A stretch of DNA of 64,000 nt from Neobacillus sp. OS1-2 (GCF_030915505.1 NZ_CP133265.1:558001-622000), one strand, 5' to 3'; positions 47,909 to 57,286 are shown, numbered from the stretch's first letter. Numbers and translations: made by a program. The notes: generated by a model not told the origin, from the sequence alone.

Positions 47909-48895
47909 CTACACCTCTTTTAAACCTAAACCAACATTTAAATGAAACTGAGCAGGAATTGGTCCCGCACTAGTATTCATGTCGTTTAGTTTCATCATAG
48001 GGACATCAAACCTATTTCCCATTTGTTCAAAAATCTCATCTAACCAAGGATGATCGCCATCAAGGATCATTGTTTGCACCTGTTTTTTTCCTTGATTCAA
48101 GGAATAACGATAAAAATTCATGACTTTATCAATCTCATTGTATATACTTTCAAGAGAGGTTAGGATATCCTGACGATCTCCACTATATTGAAAGGATAAG
48201 AACGAATCCTTGCTAGTGGAATGGATCCATTTTTCCCTCTTACTATCCATATTTAATTGTCTCATAAAGACTGGTAAATGATTTTCAAAAATACATACAT
48301 TAACCGTTTGCAAATCAATTTGTACCAACAAATGATTGTCATTAGATTTAGCCGGATCTAGTTGATAGTAATATCTATTTAATGCGAGTGAGGATAGATC
48401 TGCGGCAATTGGTTTTAATTTAACACGCTCAAATAAATCCATATATTCTCTTACAACATCTTCAGGGGCAGCAAATAATAGGATTTCATTCGTTTCTTTA
48501 TCATTGTTTTCTTGGAGGAAAAAATCAAAAACGGGATCTTCAAATGGAAGGTGAATACTGGTTCCTATCTCCATATATAAATATCCATTTATTTCGTCTT
48601 CTTTGATTTCTTTTGGAATCGATACTTTACGAATCACAACAAATGGATCAGGGACTAAAAAACGGATCATTCTTTTTGATATTTTCCATTCGGAAACACA
48701 TTGTTCAAGGATGGTTGACAAGGTCTCAACGTCTAGAATTTTCCCTTCTTTGATCAATCCAGATGGCAAATAGTACTCACCCATTCTTTGAATCACTAGG
48801 GGTTGAGTCTGCTTCAATTCGACAAACCGTAAAGCATGATCCTTAATCGATATGTTTATCGTTTTGTTTATACCAAACTTAAAATTGATCGCCAT
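47909..48895 (-). CDS. pilM: Type IV pilus assembly actin-like protein PilM
   Basis: Cytoplasmic FtsA/actin-fold protein that connects the assembly ATPase to PilN-PilO. Family-like segments include IKDHALRFVELKQ at the N-terminus, YLYMEIGTSIHLPFEDPVFDF, and LKPIAADLSSLALNRYYY. The nucleotide loops are less canonical than in Gram-negative PilM. 328 residues. AAGGAG lies before the ATG. Confidence 0.9.
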   Translation of the reverse strand: MAINFKFGINKTINISIKDHALRFVELKQTQPLVIQRMGEYYLPSGLIKEGKILDVETLSTILEQCVSEWKISKRMIRFLVPDPFVVIRKVSIPKEIKEDEINGYLYMEIGTSIHLPFEDPVFDFFLQENNDKETNEILLFAAPEDVVREYMDLFERVKLKPIAADLSSLALNRYYYQLDPAKSNDNHLLVQIDLQTVNVCIFENHLPVFMRQLNMDSKREKWIHSTSKDSFLSFQYSGDRQDILTSLESIYNEIDKVMNFYRYSLNQGKKQVQTMILDGDHPWLDEIFEQMGNRFDVPMMKLNDMNTSAGPIPAQFHLNVGLGLKEV

Positions 48896-48907
48896 GTTGA
48901 AGACTCC

Positions 48908-49651
48908 TTACATGAAATGGATATACCATTGAATAATATTTTCACCAAAAAAATAAGCAGCGATGGTCCCGATTGCAATATAGGGGCCAAAAGGTATAGG
49001 CTTCCTCTTTTTCACCTTTCCAGTCATCATTCCAATTACACCAAAGAATGCTCCAAAAAAAGTGGATAAAAAGAAAGAAATTAGTACAAGTTTAGTTCCT
49101 AGTGCAAGCCCAATGACGGCAAATAACTTGATATCCCCGCCACCCATACCACCTTTGCTTACAACAGCGATAAGGAGAAGAAGAGAAAAACCAACTACTG
49201 CACCTAGAGCCGAGTCCCACCATGGGGAAAGCGGCAGAAAGCATCGTTCTATTAGAAAAATGACCGAAAAGACAAGCAGAACCTTATCGGGAATAATCAT
49301 GTAATGAATATCGGATACAAAAATGATAACCATCAACGATACTAAGGTCCAGGCAATAATGAGTTCAAAGCTCCAGCCCATCAGGATTGGCGCCATCATA
49401 AAAAGAATCCCTGTAATTAGTTCGATAATAGGATAGAAGGGCGAAATGGGCGCCATGCAGCGCCGACATTTCCCCCTTAAAAATAGGTACGATAAAACCG
49501 GTATTAAATCTATAGCTGTTAAGGTATGATTACAATTCGGACAATGTGAACGCGGTTTTACAATAGATTGATTTAATGGAACTCGCAGGCCGACTACGTT
49601 GTAGAAAGAGCCGAATACGGTCCCGTATATAAAGAGTAGGAAGTTAATCAA
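48908..49651 (-). CDS. pilD: Prepilin leader peptidase/N-methyltransferase
   Basis: Aspartic membrane protease that cuts and methylates prepilins. The N-terminal segment FGSFYNVVGLRVPL and the zinc-binding CPNC...CRRC motif are followed by the catalytic aspartates in FVSDIHYMIIPDKVL and KGGMGGGDIKLFAVIG. About eight transmembrane segments. The TTG start at 49651 follows GAGGA. It occupies the position of comC upstream of spoIIB in B. subtilis, so it may also process competence pilins. Confidence 0.95.
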   Translation of the reverse strand: MINFLLFIYGTVFGSFYNVVGLRVPLNQSIVKPRSHCPNCNHTLTAIDLIPVLSYLFLRGKCRRCMAPISPFYPIIELITGILFMMAPILMGWSFELIIAWTLVSLMVIIFVSDIHYMIIPDKVLLVFSVIFLIERCFLPLSPWWDSALGAVVGFSLLLLIAVVSKGGMGGGDIKLFAVIGLALGTKLVLISFFLSTFFGAFFGVIGMMTGKVKKRKPIPFGPYIAIGTIAAYFFGENIIQWYIHFM

Positions 49652-49666
49652 GGCCTATTCCTCATT

Positions 49667-50125
49667 TTAAGGAGTTTCAACTTCTTCTGTGGTTTCTCCA
49701 TTAACAGTAAGATCTGAACCACTATCTTTAATGTTTTTAATAGTTGCATTAGTAAATTTCACAGTCTTTTTACCAACATTTCTAACAGTAGCAGTAAGTT
49801 TGTAAGTTACTTTATTATTAGTGTCTTCGTTAATAGCCACTTTATAAGAAGTAAAATTTTCATTATCAATATCAATATATGAACCTAATTCTTTTTGAGT
49901 AAGTTCAACAGTTGATGCACCATTTGCAGCAACATAAGTCTTTGCAGAATTTAAAATTTGAATTGCGTCAGACTTAACGGCATCTACCCTTGACTTCTGA
50001 ATAATCCCACCAATACTAGGAATCGCAATTGCAGCAATAATCCCCAAAATAACGATAACCGCTAATAGTTCAATTAAAGTTAAACCTTTTTGATTCTTTA
50101 ATCTTTGTCCTAATCTTTGTAACAT
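49667..50125 (-). CDS. pilA: Major type IV pilin (PilA)
   Basis: The prepilin peptide ends NQKG and the mature part starts LTLIELLAVIVILGIIAAIA with Glu at +5, the classical class III signal. After the helix comes a Thr/Val/Asn-rich domain of about 95 residues without cysteines. I start at the ATG at 50125 (MLQRLGQRLKNQKG) with AAGGAG seven bases upstream; longer in-frame starts lack this spacing. A separate -10 box lies upstream, which fits a need for more product than the other operon genes. Confidence 0.93.
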   Translation of the reverse strand: MLQRLGQRLKNQKGLTLIELLAVIVILGIIAAIAIPSIGGIIQKSRVDAVKSDAIQILNSAKTYVAANGASTVELTQKELGSYIDIDNENFTSYKVAINEDTNNKVTYKLTATVRNVGKKTVKFTNATIKNIKDSGSDLTVNGETTEEVETP

Positions 50126-50178
50126 AATCATTCTCCTTTTATATGCTTTTAGTACTATGACATTCGTCATGTAAGTAT

Positions 50179-50184
50179 ATTATA
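50179..50184 (-). promoter_or_regulatory. Possible internal promoter (-10 box) of the major pilin gene
   Basis: Minus strand TATAAT preceded at 17 bases by a weak TTTCTA, in the AT-rich gap between pilC and pilA. A small ATGAC-GAAT-GTCAT hairpin follows it. Inference only. Confidence 0.4.
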
Positions 50185-50232
50185 CTAGATAAAAATAATA
50201 ATAGAAATTGTATTTTTTAGGAATATTTTGTC

Positions 50233-51438
50233 TTATCCGACATGTTGGAAAATGTCAAACATCGGAATCATAATCGAAGTGACAATGGTACCGACTAAAC
50301 CTGCTAATAAGACAATCATGAGCGGCTCCATTAGGGACTTAAGTCGATCCGTTGCACTTTCTACTTCACGCTCATAAAAATCCGCTACCTTTGAAAGCAT
50401 CAAATCCAATGTCCCAGACTGCTCTCCAATCGAAATCATTTGTGTAACAAGTGGCGGGAACGCCCAATGTTTTTTCATTGGGTCTGTTAAAGAGTGGCCT
50501 TGCTCTAATGATTTTCGTGATTGACTAATCACGCGAGCAATGACTTCGTTTTCGACAATGTTTTCAACAATCGATAAGGCTTGTAAGATTGGAACAGAAC
50601 TGGCAAATAGAGAACTTAAGGTTCTGGTCATCCTCGCCAATGCCGCTTTTTGAAGCATCTTACCAAACAACGGCATCCTTAATAAAAAGTAATCTAAATA
50701 ATATTTTGATGCTTTATTATTTCGAATCATGATAATCGAAACAAAGACAGCGATGATGAACAAAATAACGAGCCACCAAAACTTTTGCATAAAGCCACTA
50801 GCGTTCAGGACAAACTTTGTTATGGCCGGCAACTCCCCGCCAAAGTCCTTAAACATATCAACAAAGGTAGGAACAACACTCACTAATAGGAAAATGACAA
50901 CCCCTATCGCGACGAAGGCTACCGTCACTGGGTAGGCAAGCGCGGAGACAATCTTTTGTTTGGTGAAATGCTGCTTTTCAAAGTGAACGGCAAGCTTTTC
51001 TAGTGTATCGTCCATATTCCCTCCGGCTTCTCCGGCCTTTATCATATTGACGAACATACTTGAAAAGATTTTTTTATGCTTTGCAGCTGCTGCCGATAAG
51101 GGATGTCCTTCCCGTAGATCTTGTTCAACCACCAACAGGGCTTTTTTTAGCGATTTGCTCTCCGTTTGCTCGGCCAAAATGGAGGTTGCCTCTACAATAG
51201 GGACCCCTGCTCGAATCAATGTGGCAAATTGTCTTAAGTAAATAACAAAGTCTTGTAATTTGACTGGGCTTCCGATAGAAATCTCTTTGGTTAGAAGTGT
51301 TTCCGCAACCTCATTGATTTCTATGACTTTGATTCCCTTATCTTTTAGCTGTAGGATTGCGTCTCTTCTGGAGGAGGCGTTAACAATCCCGGACTTTTTC
51401 CCCTTCTTGTCACGCCCACTGTATTTAAAACGTGCCAT
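50233..51438 (-). CDS. pilC: Type IV pilus inner-membrane platform protein PilC
   Basis: GspF-family platform protein. Two GspF domains (about 68-190 and 270-392) with FATLIRAGVPIVEATSILAEQ and LARMTRTLSSLFASSVPILQAL, each followed by hydrophobic segments (VAFVAIGVVIFLLVSVVP; MIVLLAGLVGTIVTSIMIPM). The start ATG at 51438 (MARFKYSGRDKKGKKSG) lies one base after the pilT stop and uses a ribosome site inside pilT. 401 residues, as usual. Confidence 0.95.
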   Translation of the reverse strand: MARFKYSGRDKKGKKSGIVNASSRRDAILQLKDKGIKVIEINEVAETLLTKEISIGSPVKLQDFVIYLRQFATLIRAGVPIVEATSILAEQTESKSLKKALLVVEQDLREGHPLSAAAAKHKKIFSSMFVNMIKAGEAGGNMDDTLEKLAVHFEKQHFTKQKIVSALAYPVTVAFVAIGVVIFLLVSVVPTFVDMFKDFGGELPAITKFVLNASGFMQKFWWLVILFIIAVFVSIIMIRNNKASKYYLDYFLLRMPLFGKMLQKAALARMTRTLSSLFASSVPILQALSIVENIVENEVIARVISQSRKSLEQGHSLTDPMKKHWAFPPLVTQMISIGEQSGTLDLMLSKVADFYEREVESATDRLKSLMEPLMIVLLAGLVGTIVTSIMIPMFDIFQHVG

Positions 51439-51439
51439 T

Positions 51440-52480
51440 TTATTGCACCTTTTCCTGTATATATGGTGTAGTGGATTCTTTTGCAATGGCACCTGATTCC
51501 ACTAATTCTTTCATATTTGTTTCAAGTGTGTGCATCCCCTCAGCTCGGGAGGTTTGCATCACATTTACGATTTGATGAATCTTTTCATTTCTGATGAGAT
51601 TGGCAATGGCTGAGTTATTTAGTAGGATTTCCGTAGCTGCTTTCCTACCCTTTTTATCAGTAGTTGGAAATAACCGTTGAGAAATGATTGAGACTAAAAC
51701 AGTCGCCAACTGAATTCTAATTTGGGACTGCTGTGTAGGTGGAAACACATCTACTATTCTATTAATCGTTGCAGAAGCACTCGAGGTATGCAAAGTCCCT
51801 AGAACCAAATGGCCGGTTTCCGCAGCAGTAATAGCGGTCTGGATAGTTTCCAAATCCCTCATCTCTCCCACTAAAATGACATCAGGATCCTGTCTTAATG
51901 CTGCTCTTAATCCATTTGCAAAATCATTCGTATCAAATCCTATTTCTCTTTGATCAATGATACAACCACCATGCTTATGCAAGTATTCAATTGGGTCTTC
52001 AAGCGTAATCACATGTTTTCGCTGTGTTTGATTCATATATTGAATAATCGAAGCAAGTGTAGTAGATTTACCACTCCCGGTAGGACCGGTAACAAGGACT
52101 AACCCCTGTGGTTTATCGGCCACTTTTTTAATGATAGCAGGTAGTCCCAGTTCATCAAGTGTCGGTATTCTCGTAGGCACAACCCTTATTGCTAATGCAA
52201 TACATGATCGTTGAAAATAAGCGTTAATCCTAAACCTTGAGACTCCTTGCAATCCGTAAGAAAAATCCAATTCCCTTTTTTCTTTAAACAAATCCCACAT
52301 ATTTTCAGGGATGACTGCCTTGGCTATTCCTTCCGTATCTAACGGTGTTAATGGTTCCTTCCCATATCTCCTTAACTCTCCATTGATTCTCATGATCGGC
52401 GGGGTACCAACTGTTACATGGATATCTGAAGCTTTTACTTCAAATCCGGTTCTAAGTAGAAGGTCAATTTTATTTTTCAT
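51440..52480 (-). CDS. pilT: Type IV pilus retraction ATPase PilT
   Basis: Hexameric ATPase that pulls pili back and drives twitching. Walker A is LVTGPTGSGKSTTLASI, the Asp box ITLEDPIEYLH, Walker B VILVGEMRDLETIQ, His box TGHLVLGTLHT, and the retraction-specific C-terminal region has AIANLIRNEKIHQIVNVMQT (the AIRNLIRE-type motif). 346 residues. Its presence argues for a retractable pilus, unlike the competence pseudopilus. AGGAG lies before the ATG. Confidence 0.96.
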   Translation of the reverse strand: MKNKIDLLLRTGFEVKASDIHVTVGTPPIMRINGELRRYGKEPLTPLDTEGIAKAVIPENMWDLFKEKRELDFSYGLQGVSRFRINAYFQRSCIALAIRVVPTRIPTLDELGLPAIIKKVADKPQGLVLVTGPTGSGKSTTLASIIQYMNQTQRKHVITLEDPIEYLHKHGGCIIDQREIGFDTNDFANGLRAALRQDPDVILVGEMRDLETIQTAITAAETGHLVLGTLHTSSASATINRIVDVFPPTQQSQIRIQLATVLVSIISQRLFPTTDKKGRKAATEILLNNSAIANLIRNEKIHQIVNVMQTSRAEGMHTLETNMKELVESGAIAKESTTPYIQEKVQ

Positions 52481-52491
52481 TGATTATACTC

Positions 52492-54153
52492 CTAGTCAGG
52501 GATCGCAACTCTTAATACTTCCTCAGTTGTCGTTATGCCCTGTTTTACTTTAAGAAGACCATCATCAATTAGAAAGATTGTTTTATTTTTCAATGCAATT
52601 TCTCGAAGTTTTGAAAATGATTCCCCATTCATGATGACACGTTTCATGACGTCATCCATGACTAAGACTTCGTGAATTGCAATACGGCCTTTATATCCTG
52701 TCATATTGCACGAGGAACATCCTCTTCCCCGAGTAACATTTTCAATTTTCAAACCTCTTCTTGCAAATATTTCAAGTTCCCTTTTTGTCGGCTGTTGACT
52801 CTCTGCACAGTCCCTGCAGACGCGTCTTACGAGTCTTTGAGCTACAATTCCACTTATCGAAGAAGCCACAAGGAATGGTTCCACTCCCATATCGATCAAA
52901 CGAGTAATGGAGCCTAAGGAATCATTTGTATGCAAAGTGCTTAAGACAAGGTGCCCAGTTAGCGATGCTCGAATGGCCACTTCAGCCGTTTCCTTATCAC
53001 GGATTTCCCCCACCATAATGACATTAGGGTCTTGACGCAAGATGGCTCTTAATCCGGCTGCAAATGTCATACCTACATTCGGATTGACTTGAATCTGATT
53101 AATCCCCTCAAGCTGATATTCTACTGGATCTTCAACCGTAATAATGTTTACATCTTCACCGTTTAAACGATTTAATGCGGCATATAGGGTAGAAGACTTA
53201 CCAGAACCAGTTGGACCTGTAATGAGAACAATTCCTGTAGGTTTTTCAATTAGTTTTATAAATCTAGTTAAATTAACATTATTAAATCCGAGATTATGAA
53301 TATCATTTATTGCCATTCCCAAATCCAGGAGTCGAAGGACAATCTTTTCTCCGAAAACGGTTGGCAATGTCGATACACGTAAATCAATGGGATGGAAGTC
53401 AAGATTCATTTTGATCCGACCATCTTGAGGTATTCGATGCTCAGTAATGTCTAAATTAGCCATAATCTTTATTCTAGCGGTCAGTACACTTTGCATATGC
53501 TTTGGAAGGGCTCGTTCCGTTCTAAGTATCCCATCAATCCGATACCGAATCACAACCTTTGTTTCCTGCGGATCAATATGCACATCACTTGCCTTCATGG
53601 TAGCGGCATTTGTAAGAATTTGATTTACTAGCTTTACAATTGGGGAATCCTGATCGATGATTTTATCCTCTTCACCCGCTACCGAAGTTCCTCTATCAAG
53701 TAAAAGTTCCTCAAATCCTTCATCCATATCATAATATTTATTGATAGCGCGAAGAATATCATCCTTTGTAGCAATGGCAGTCTCAATGTGAAAACCCGTC
53801 GATAGCCTAAGATCATCGATTGTATAGAAATCCATTGGATCTGCCATCGCAATAAGAAGTCGTTCCCCGTCTTTTTTTAACGGGATGATCAAATTCCTTT
53901 TCGCCATATCCTTTGGAACAATGGTAAATAAGGTTGTGTCAAAAGGATATCGATACAAACTTACATGTGGTATCCCTAATTGAAATTCCAAAACTTCAAT
54001 AAGTTGCTGTTCCGTAATAAAACCCCTTTGCAGGAGTGCATCTCCTAATTTCTGATTAGGATTTTTATCTTTTAGCGCAGTTTTAAGTTGATCTTCAGAA
54101 AGTAGTCCTGCTTCGACAAGCAGATCCCCAAGTCTTTTCCTCGCTAGATTCAT
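52492..54153 (-). CDS. pilB: Type IV pilus assembly ATPase PilB
   Basis: Hexameric GspE/PulE-type ATPase that powers pilin polymerisation. The N-terminal MshEN-type domain (about 1-140: RLGDLLVEAGLLSEDQL, KLGDALLQRGFITEQQLIEV) can bind c-di-GMP in some relatives. The motor domain has Walker A ITGPTGSGKSSTLYA, Asp box VEDPVEYQ, Walker B VIMVGEIRDKETAE and the tetracysteine zinc site (CRDC ... CSSC). 553 residues. Paired with PilT as extension and retraction motors. Confidence 0.97.
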   Translation of the reverse strand: MNLARKRLGDLLVEAGLLSEDQLKTALKDKNPNQKLGDALLQRGFITEQQLIEVLEFQLGIPHVSLYRYPFDTTLFTIVPKDMAKRNLIIPLKKDGERLLIAMADPMDFYTIDDLRLSTGFHIETAIATKDDILRAINKYYDMDEGFEELLLDRGTSVAGEEDKIIDQDSPIVKLVNQILTNAATMKASDVHIDPQETKVVIRYRIDGILRTERALPKHMQSVLTARIKIMANLDITEHRIPQDGRIKMNLDFHPIDLRVSTLPTVFGEKIVLRLLDLGMAINDIHNLGFNNVNLTRFIKLIEKPTGIVLITGPTGSGKSSTLYAALNRLNGEDVNIITVEDPVEYQLEGINQIQVNPNVGMTFAAGLRAILRQDPNVIMVGEIRDKETAEVAIRASLTGHLVLSTLHTNDSLGSITRLIDMGVEPFLVASSISGIVAQRLVRRVCRDCAESQQPTKRELEIFARRGLKIENVTRGRGCSSCNMTGYKGRIAIHEVLVMDDVMKRVIMNGESFSKLREIALKNKTIFLIDDGLLKVKQGITTTEEVLRVAIPD

Positions 54154-54174
54154 TACAATCCCTGCTTTTTCTGC

Positions 54175-55179
54175 TTATTTAGGCACTTCGTTTGGTTTTC
54201 CCCAAAGATCACTTGTGGTTGAGGAATTCTCACCGGTATCATCTGGATTTTCTGATTGTTTTGTTTCATCTACAGTCCCCTCAGATTTAGACTTATCTAC
54301 AGTAGAATCTGAAGAGTTATTTTCATTTTGACTCGTGCCGGATGTTCCGCTGCTTAGTAAACTATGAAGAATGACTTGATTGATAGGAGGATAAAAGTCT
54401 TCCGAAAGGAGTTCTTTACTCAAAGTAACTCCATTCTTATCAATCTTTTCACGATAAACTTTAATAACAGAACCTTCTTTTCCTTTTGTTTCCATCTTTT
54501 CACTGTTAAAAGGAAGTTTTGCATCGTAATGAATAATAGTTTTAGGCTGAAACAATTCCTTATCATTTTGAATAATTTTGTAGGAATACTGGAGTTTTGG
54601 TCCATTTATCGATACATACAATAACTGATCAATCAGTTTAAAGTTAATCGTGTACTTGTGGTCGTTTGGATTTGTAACAACAAAATCCATATTATTGTTT
54701 GAATTAACGTTTGCTTCAAAACCAAGTTTAGCATAATCAGGTAATTCTCTGCTTATGTGCCGCTCAGTTATATAAAAATTGGTGGGAATAATAGATTTAT
54801 AGATAGCTGTTGCAATTTTGCTTAACGTTCTATTTGAATAGGATTGTAAACTATTGTCATCTAAAAGTCCCAATAACGAAAAGGATGATTGCGGTCCAAT
54901 TTCTAAAGAAGGAAATTGTTTTACCCAATTGGTTAATTCTGGGTTATTTTCATTTATGGAATTACTCGACTCGGATATGACAGCAATAGTTTGGTTCATT
55001 TCCTGTTGTTCCTTTAGTCCTGATTGATCAACAGGACTAATTTTTTTATTTTCTTCAACCTGTCTTTTATTCGAATATACCTGTTCAAAAGCACTTGCCC
55101 CAAAATGAGAAAAACTAAAAATAAAACCGGTACATGCTATAAGAGCTATAAAAAGTTTAATGCCTTGAGGATTTCTCAT
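54175..55179 (-). CDS. VanW/G5-like exported protein of the pilus operon
   Basis: An N-terminal signal anchor (LFIALIACTGFIFSFSHFG) leads into an external part. Residues about 125-205 resemble the end of a VanW domain: ITERHISRELPDYAKLGFEA matches the known pattern ERHPHSRPVSYVPLG, followed by a VTNPNDHKYTINFKLIDQLL strand segment. Next is a G5-like stretch (TKGKEGSVIKVYREKIDKNG), then a Ser/Asn/Asp-rich tail. The usual N-terminal half of VanW is only weakly visible. Function unknown; the position directly before pilB suggests a wall-side part of the pilus machine. AAGGAGGAAG lies before the ATG. Confidence 0.7.
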   Translation of the reverse strand: MRNPQGIKLFIALIACTGFIFSFSHFGASAFEQVYSNKRQVEENKKISPVDQSGLKEQQEMNQTIAVISESSNSINENNPELTNWVKQFPSLEIGPQSSFSLLGLLDDNSLQSYSNRTLSKIATAIYKSIIPTNFYITERHISRELPDYAKLGFEANVNSNNNMDFVVTNPNDHKYTINFKLIDQLLYVSINGPKLQYSYKIIQNDKELFQPKTIIHYDAKLPFNSEKMETKGKEGSVIKVYREKIDKNGVTLSKELLSEDFYPPINQVILHSLLSSGTSGTSQNENNSSDSTVDKSKSEGTVDETKQSENPDDTGENSSTTSDLWGKPNEVPK

Positions 55180-55198
55180 GCTGAGCTTCCTCCTTCAA

Positions 55199-56005
55199 TC
55201 AAGCTTGGACATTCATGGATAGTTCAACCAAAACACTTGGACCTTCTTCTTGTGCTTTAATAATATCTTCTGTAGTCAGTTCAGTACCTTCTGTAAAAAG
55301 AATAGTTCCTTTTGTATCTAGAATGTCTTTAAGAAGCTTCTTACCCTTTAAAATTTCTATTTGCTTCTCTTTAAGGGCAGCCATGTCCATGCTATCATCT
55401 ACTAGCTCAATGGAAGAATTAGTATCCCCTAATAATTCACTTACTAAATCATTATCGAAATGGTTCTCTTTTTCTTCGATTTCAGGAGTTTGTTTCCTAA
55501 ATTCAGGATCTAGCTCATCAGCAGTTTCAAGAAAATGATTACCTGAATCTTCCTTCACAATAATAATATCCTTTCCATACGTTAGGACAAATTCGGAAAG
55601 AAGGGCCACATTATTACCGGCAATCTTTAGTTCCATACCAAGGATATGTCCAGTATTTTCATCTACAAAAAACTCGGTTACTTCCCCAAGAAGCTCCCCT
55701 TTTCTGGTCATGACCTTCGTATTAGAAATTTTAATCTTTTTATTAACTAGCTGGTTTGTGATAGGAATTTCATTCAAATCGATAATGGCATTTTCACTAT
55801 CAACAGTAACTGCATATTCACCAATTCCAATTACCTTCTTAAAGGGAATCGCTTTGATGCTAACCTGCCAATCTTCGTTATCTATAGTTAAAAAATCAAT
55901 TGAACCTTTGTCAGGGTTAATCACTAGTGATTTTACCTTTCCGACTTGTATACCATCTGAAATACTAATAATTGGTAACCCTGTTATTTGAGAACTATTT
56001 TTCAT
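55199..56005 (-). CDS. PRC-barrel domain protein of the pilus operon
   Basis: Two PRC-barrel-like units are visible: residues about 5-75 (SSQITGLPIISISDGIQVGK ... VKSLVINPDKG) and about 85-160 (TKVMTRKGELLGEVTEFFVD). A charged linker and a C-terminal segment (ILDTKGTILFTEGTELTTED) follow. There is no signal peptide or membrane helix, so it is cytosolic. PRC barrels occur in RNA-processing and photosynthesis proteins, and their role in pilus loci is unknown. The ATG at 56005 has GGGTGA upstream; five extra in-frame codons exist. It lies 20 bases before the VanW-like gene. Confidence 0.75.
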   Translation of the reverse strand: MKNSSQITGLPIISISDGIQVGKVKSLVINPDKGSIDFLTIDNEDWQVSIKAIPFKKVIGIGEYAVTVDSENAIIDLNEIPITNQLVNKKIKISNTKVMTRKGELLGEVTEFFVDENTGHILGMELKIAGNNVALLSEFVLTYGKDIIIVKEDSGNHFLETADELDPEFRKQTPEIEEKENHFDNDLVSELLGDTNSSIELVDDSMDMAALKEKQIEILKGKKLLKDILDTKGTILFTEGTELTTEDIIKAQEEGPSVLVELSMNVQA

Positions 56006-56084
56006 TTTTTTCACCCACACCTAGTAGTTTAATTTTCATTTTTTAATTATAGATTAAAGTTACACTAATTTATAACAAATTTCG

Positions 56085-57266
56085 CTATATTTTCACACAA
56101 AACGATTTAAAAAATTGTATTTCTTGTAACAACATGGGGTAAGTTGTAACTTTTTCCTCTATTTCATTTAAAAAAGGAAGTAATTTGTCATATTGTTTTT
56201 CCGAAATGTAATGTTGGATTAATAAGGTTGCAAATGTATAATATTCAGTCGTTGGCAATTCTGGATGTAAATATTCTCTAATCATTTGCTCATATTTCTT
56301 TTTGTCAATCAGTTTTCTTGTTAGTTGAATCTGAGTTACCATCGTGTTAAATAAAAGTTTATGAAGTGCTTCATTTTCAATATTGTTTGTCAATTGGTTG
56401 CTGTTATCTATTTCACTAGAGACAGCCACTTCCTCATATACAGGAGATGAAGGATAGTCCACAACAGAAATATTCTGTTTTTCTTCCAATTCTAGAACAA
56501 CTTCACTTTCTAGCATCTCCTCGAATCCAATCTTGTCTTCAATGTGTTGAACCTCGTCCACTTCTAAATTATCTGCTTCATATTGGTTCGAGTAGACTGG
56601 TACATCAAGATCTTCAACATCATTGCTCCCAAATGAATCTAGATGATCCCTTTGGAGTACATTGCCATCATCCAAAATCAGCTGCTCTAATTCAGCCAGA
56701 TAATGTCCCTCTTGTATTTGTAAGTCGTTTTTAGGCTCAATTAAATCATTATCATCATTACTTTTCTCTATACTAATGGGATTTATTTCAGCAATGATTG
56801 AATCTTCAAGATCATCTTCTGGAACAATCATTTCTTCCATTTCTGTTAAATCATCTTTGAGGTGATGGGAATCGTTGATTGATTCCGATAGCAGTACAGA
56901 TAATTCCTCCTCATTCACTTCTAAAGGTTCCATTTGAATCGGAATGTCTTCAGATGATTGATCCTGTTGTGGTTCTATTCTATTCTCCCATTCGCTTTCT
57001 ATTGGTGAATTTTCATCGTTGTTCATGAAAATCATAGCACCCACCCTTTTATACCCCAACAATGTAGTAAGTACTATGAGGAGAAATAAAATAAGGACTG
57101 TTTGCCATACAGCAAAGACTGATCCGCTTAGAATACCTAATAAGGCAAGAACAAATGATGTTCCAAGGATGAACATTTTCCCTTTCGTTGTGAAGCCTAA
57201 TGGTAAAAAGTATAATATCGGTGCTACAACGATTACCGATAGACATACAAAAATAATTGAGTTCAT
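56085..57266 (-). CDS. Unknown three-helix membrane protein, first gene of the pil operon
   Basis: Not recognised. Three transmembrane segments (about 3-22, 30-50 and 53-72) are followed by a very acidic cytosolic region (about 80-290) with many Asp/Glu, and a helical C-terminus (about 300-393: QLTRKLIDKKKYEQMIREYL, LLIQHYISEKQYDKLLPFL) that looks like two or three TPR-type repeats. It could be a scaffold or regulator for PilB/PilT/PilM at the membrane. The ATG follows GGGGTGA. It lies directly behind the operon promoter and about 80 bases before the PRC-barrel gene. Confidence 0.75.
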   Translation of the reverse strand: MNSIIFVCLSVIVVAPILYFLPLGFTTKGKMFILGTSFVLALLGILSGSVFAVWQTVLILFLLIVLTTLLGYKRVGAMIFMNNDENSPIESEWENRIEPQQDQSSEDIPIQMEPLEVNEEELSVLLSESINDSHHLKDDLTEMEEMIVPEDDLEDSIIAEINPISIEKSNDDNDLIEPKNDLQIQEGHYLAELEQLILDDGNVLQRDHLDSFGSNDVEDLDVPVYSNQYEADNLEVDEVQHIEDKIGFEEMLESEVVLELEEKQNISVVDYPSSPVYEEVAVSSEIDNSNQLTNNIENEALHKLLFNTMVTQIQLTRKLIDKKKYEQMIREYLHPELPTTEYYTFATLLIQHYISEKQYDKLLPFLNEIEEKVTTYPMLLQEIQFFKSFCVKI

Positions 57267-57286
57267 TCATTCACCCCATAATAACT

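Noticed and set aside
45984..54153. Reading the pil genes as the competence comG operon
   Set aside because: PilT, PilM, PilN and PilO are present and the gene order differs from comGA-GG; a competence pseudopilus has none of these.
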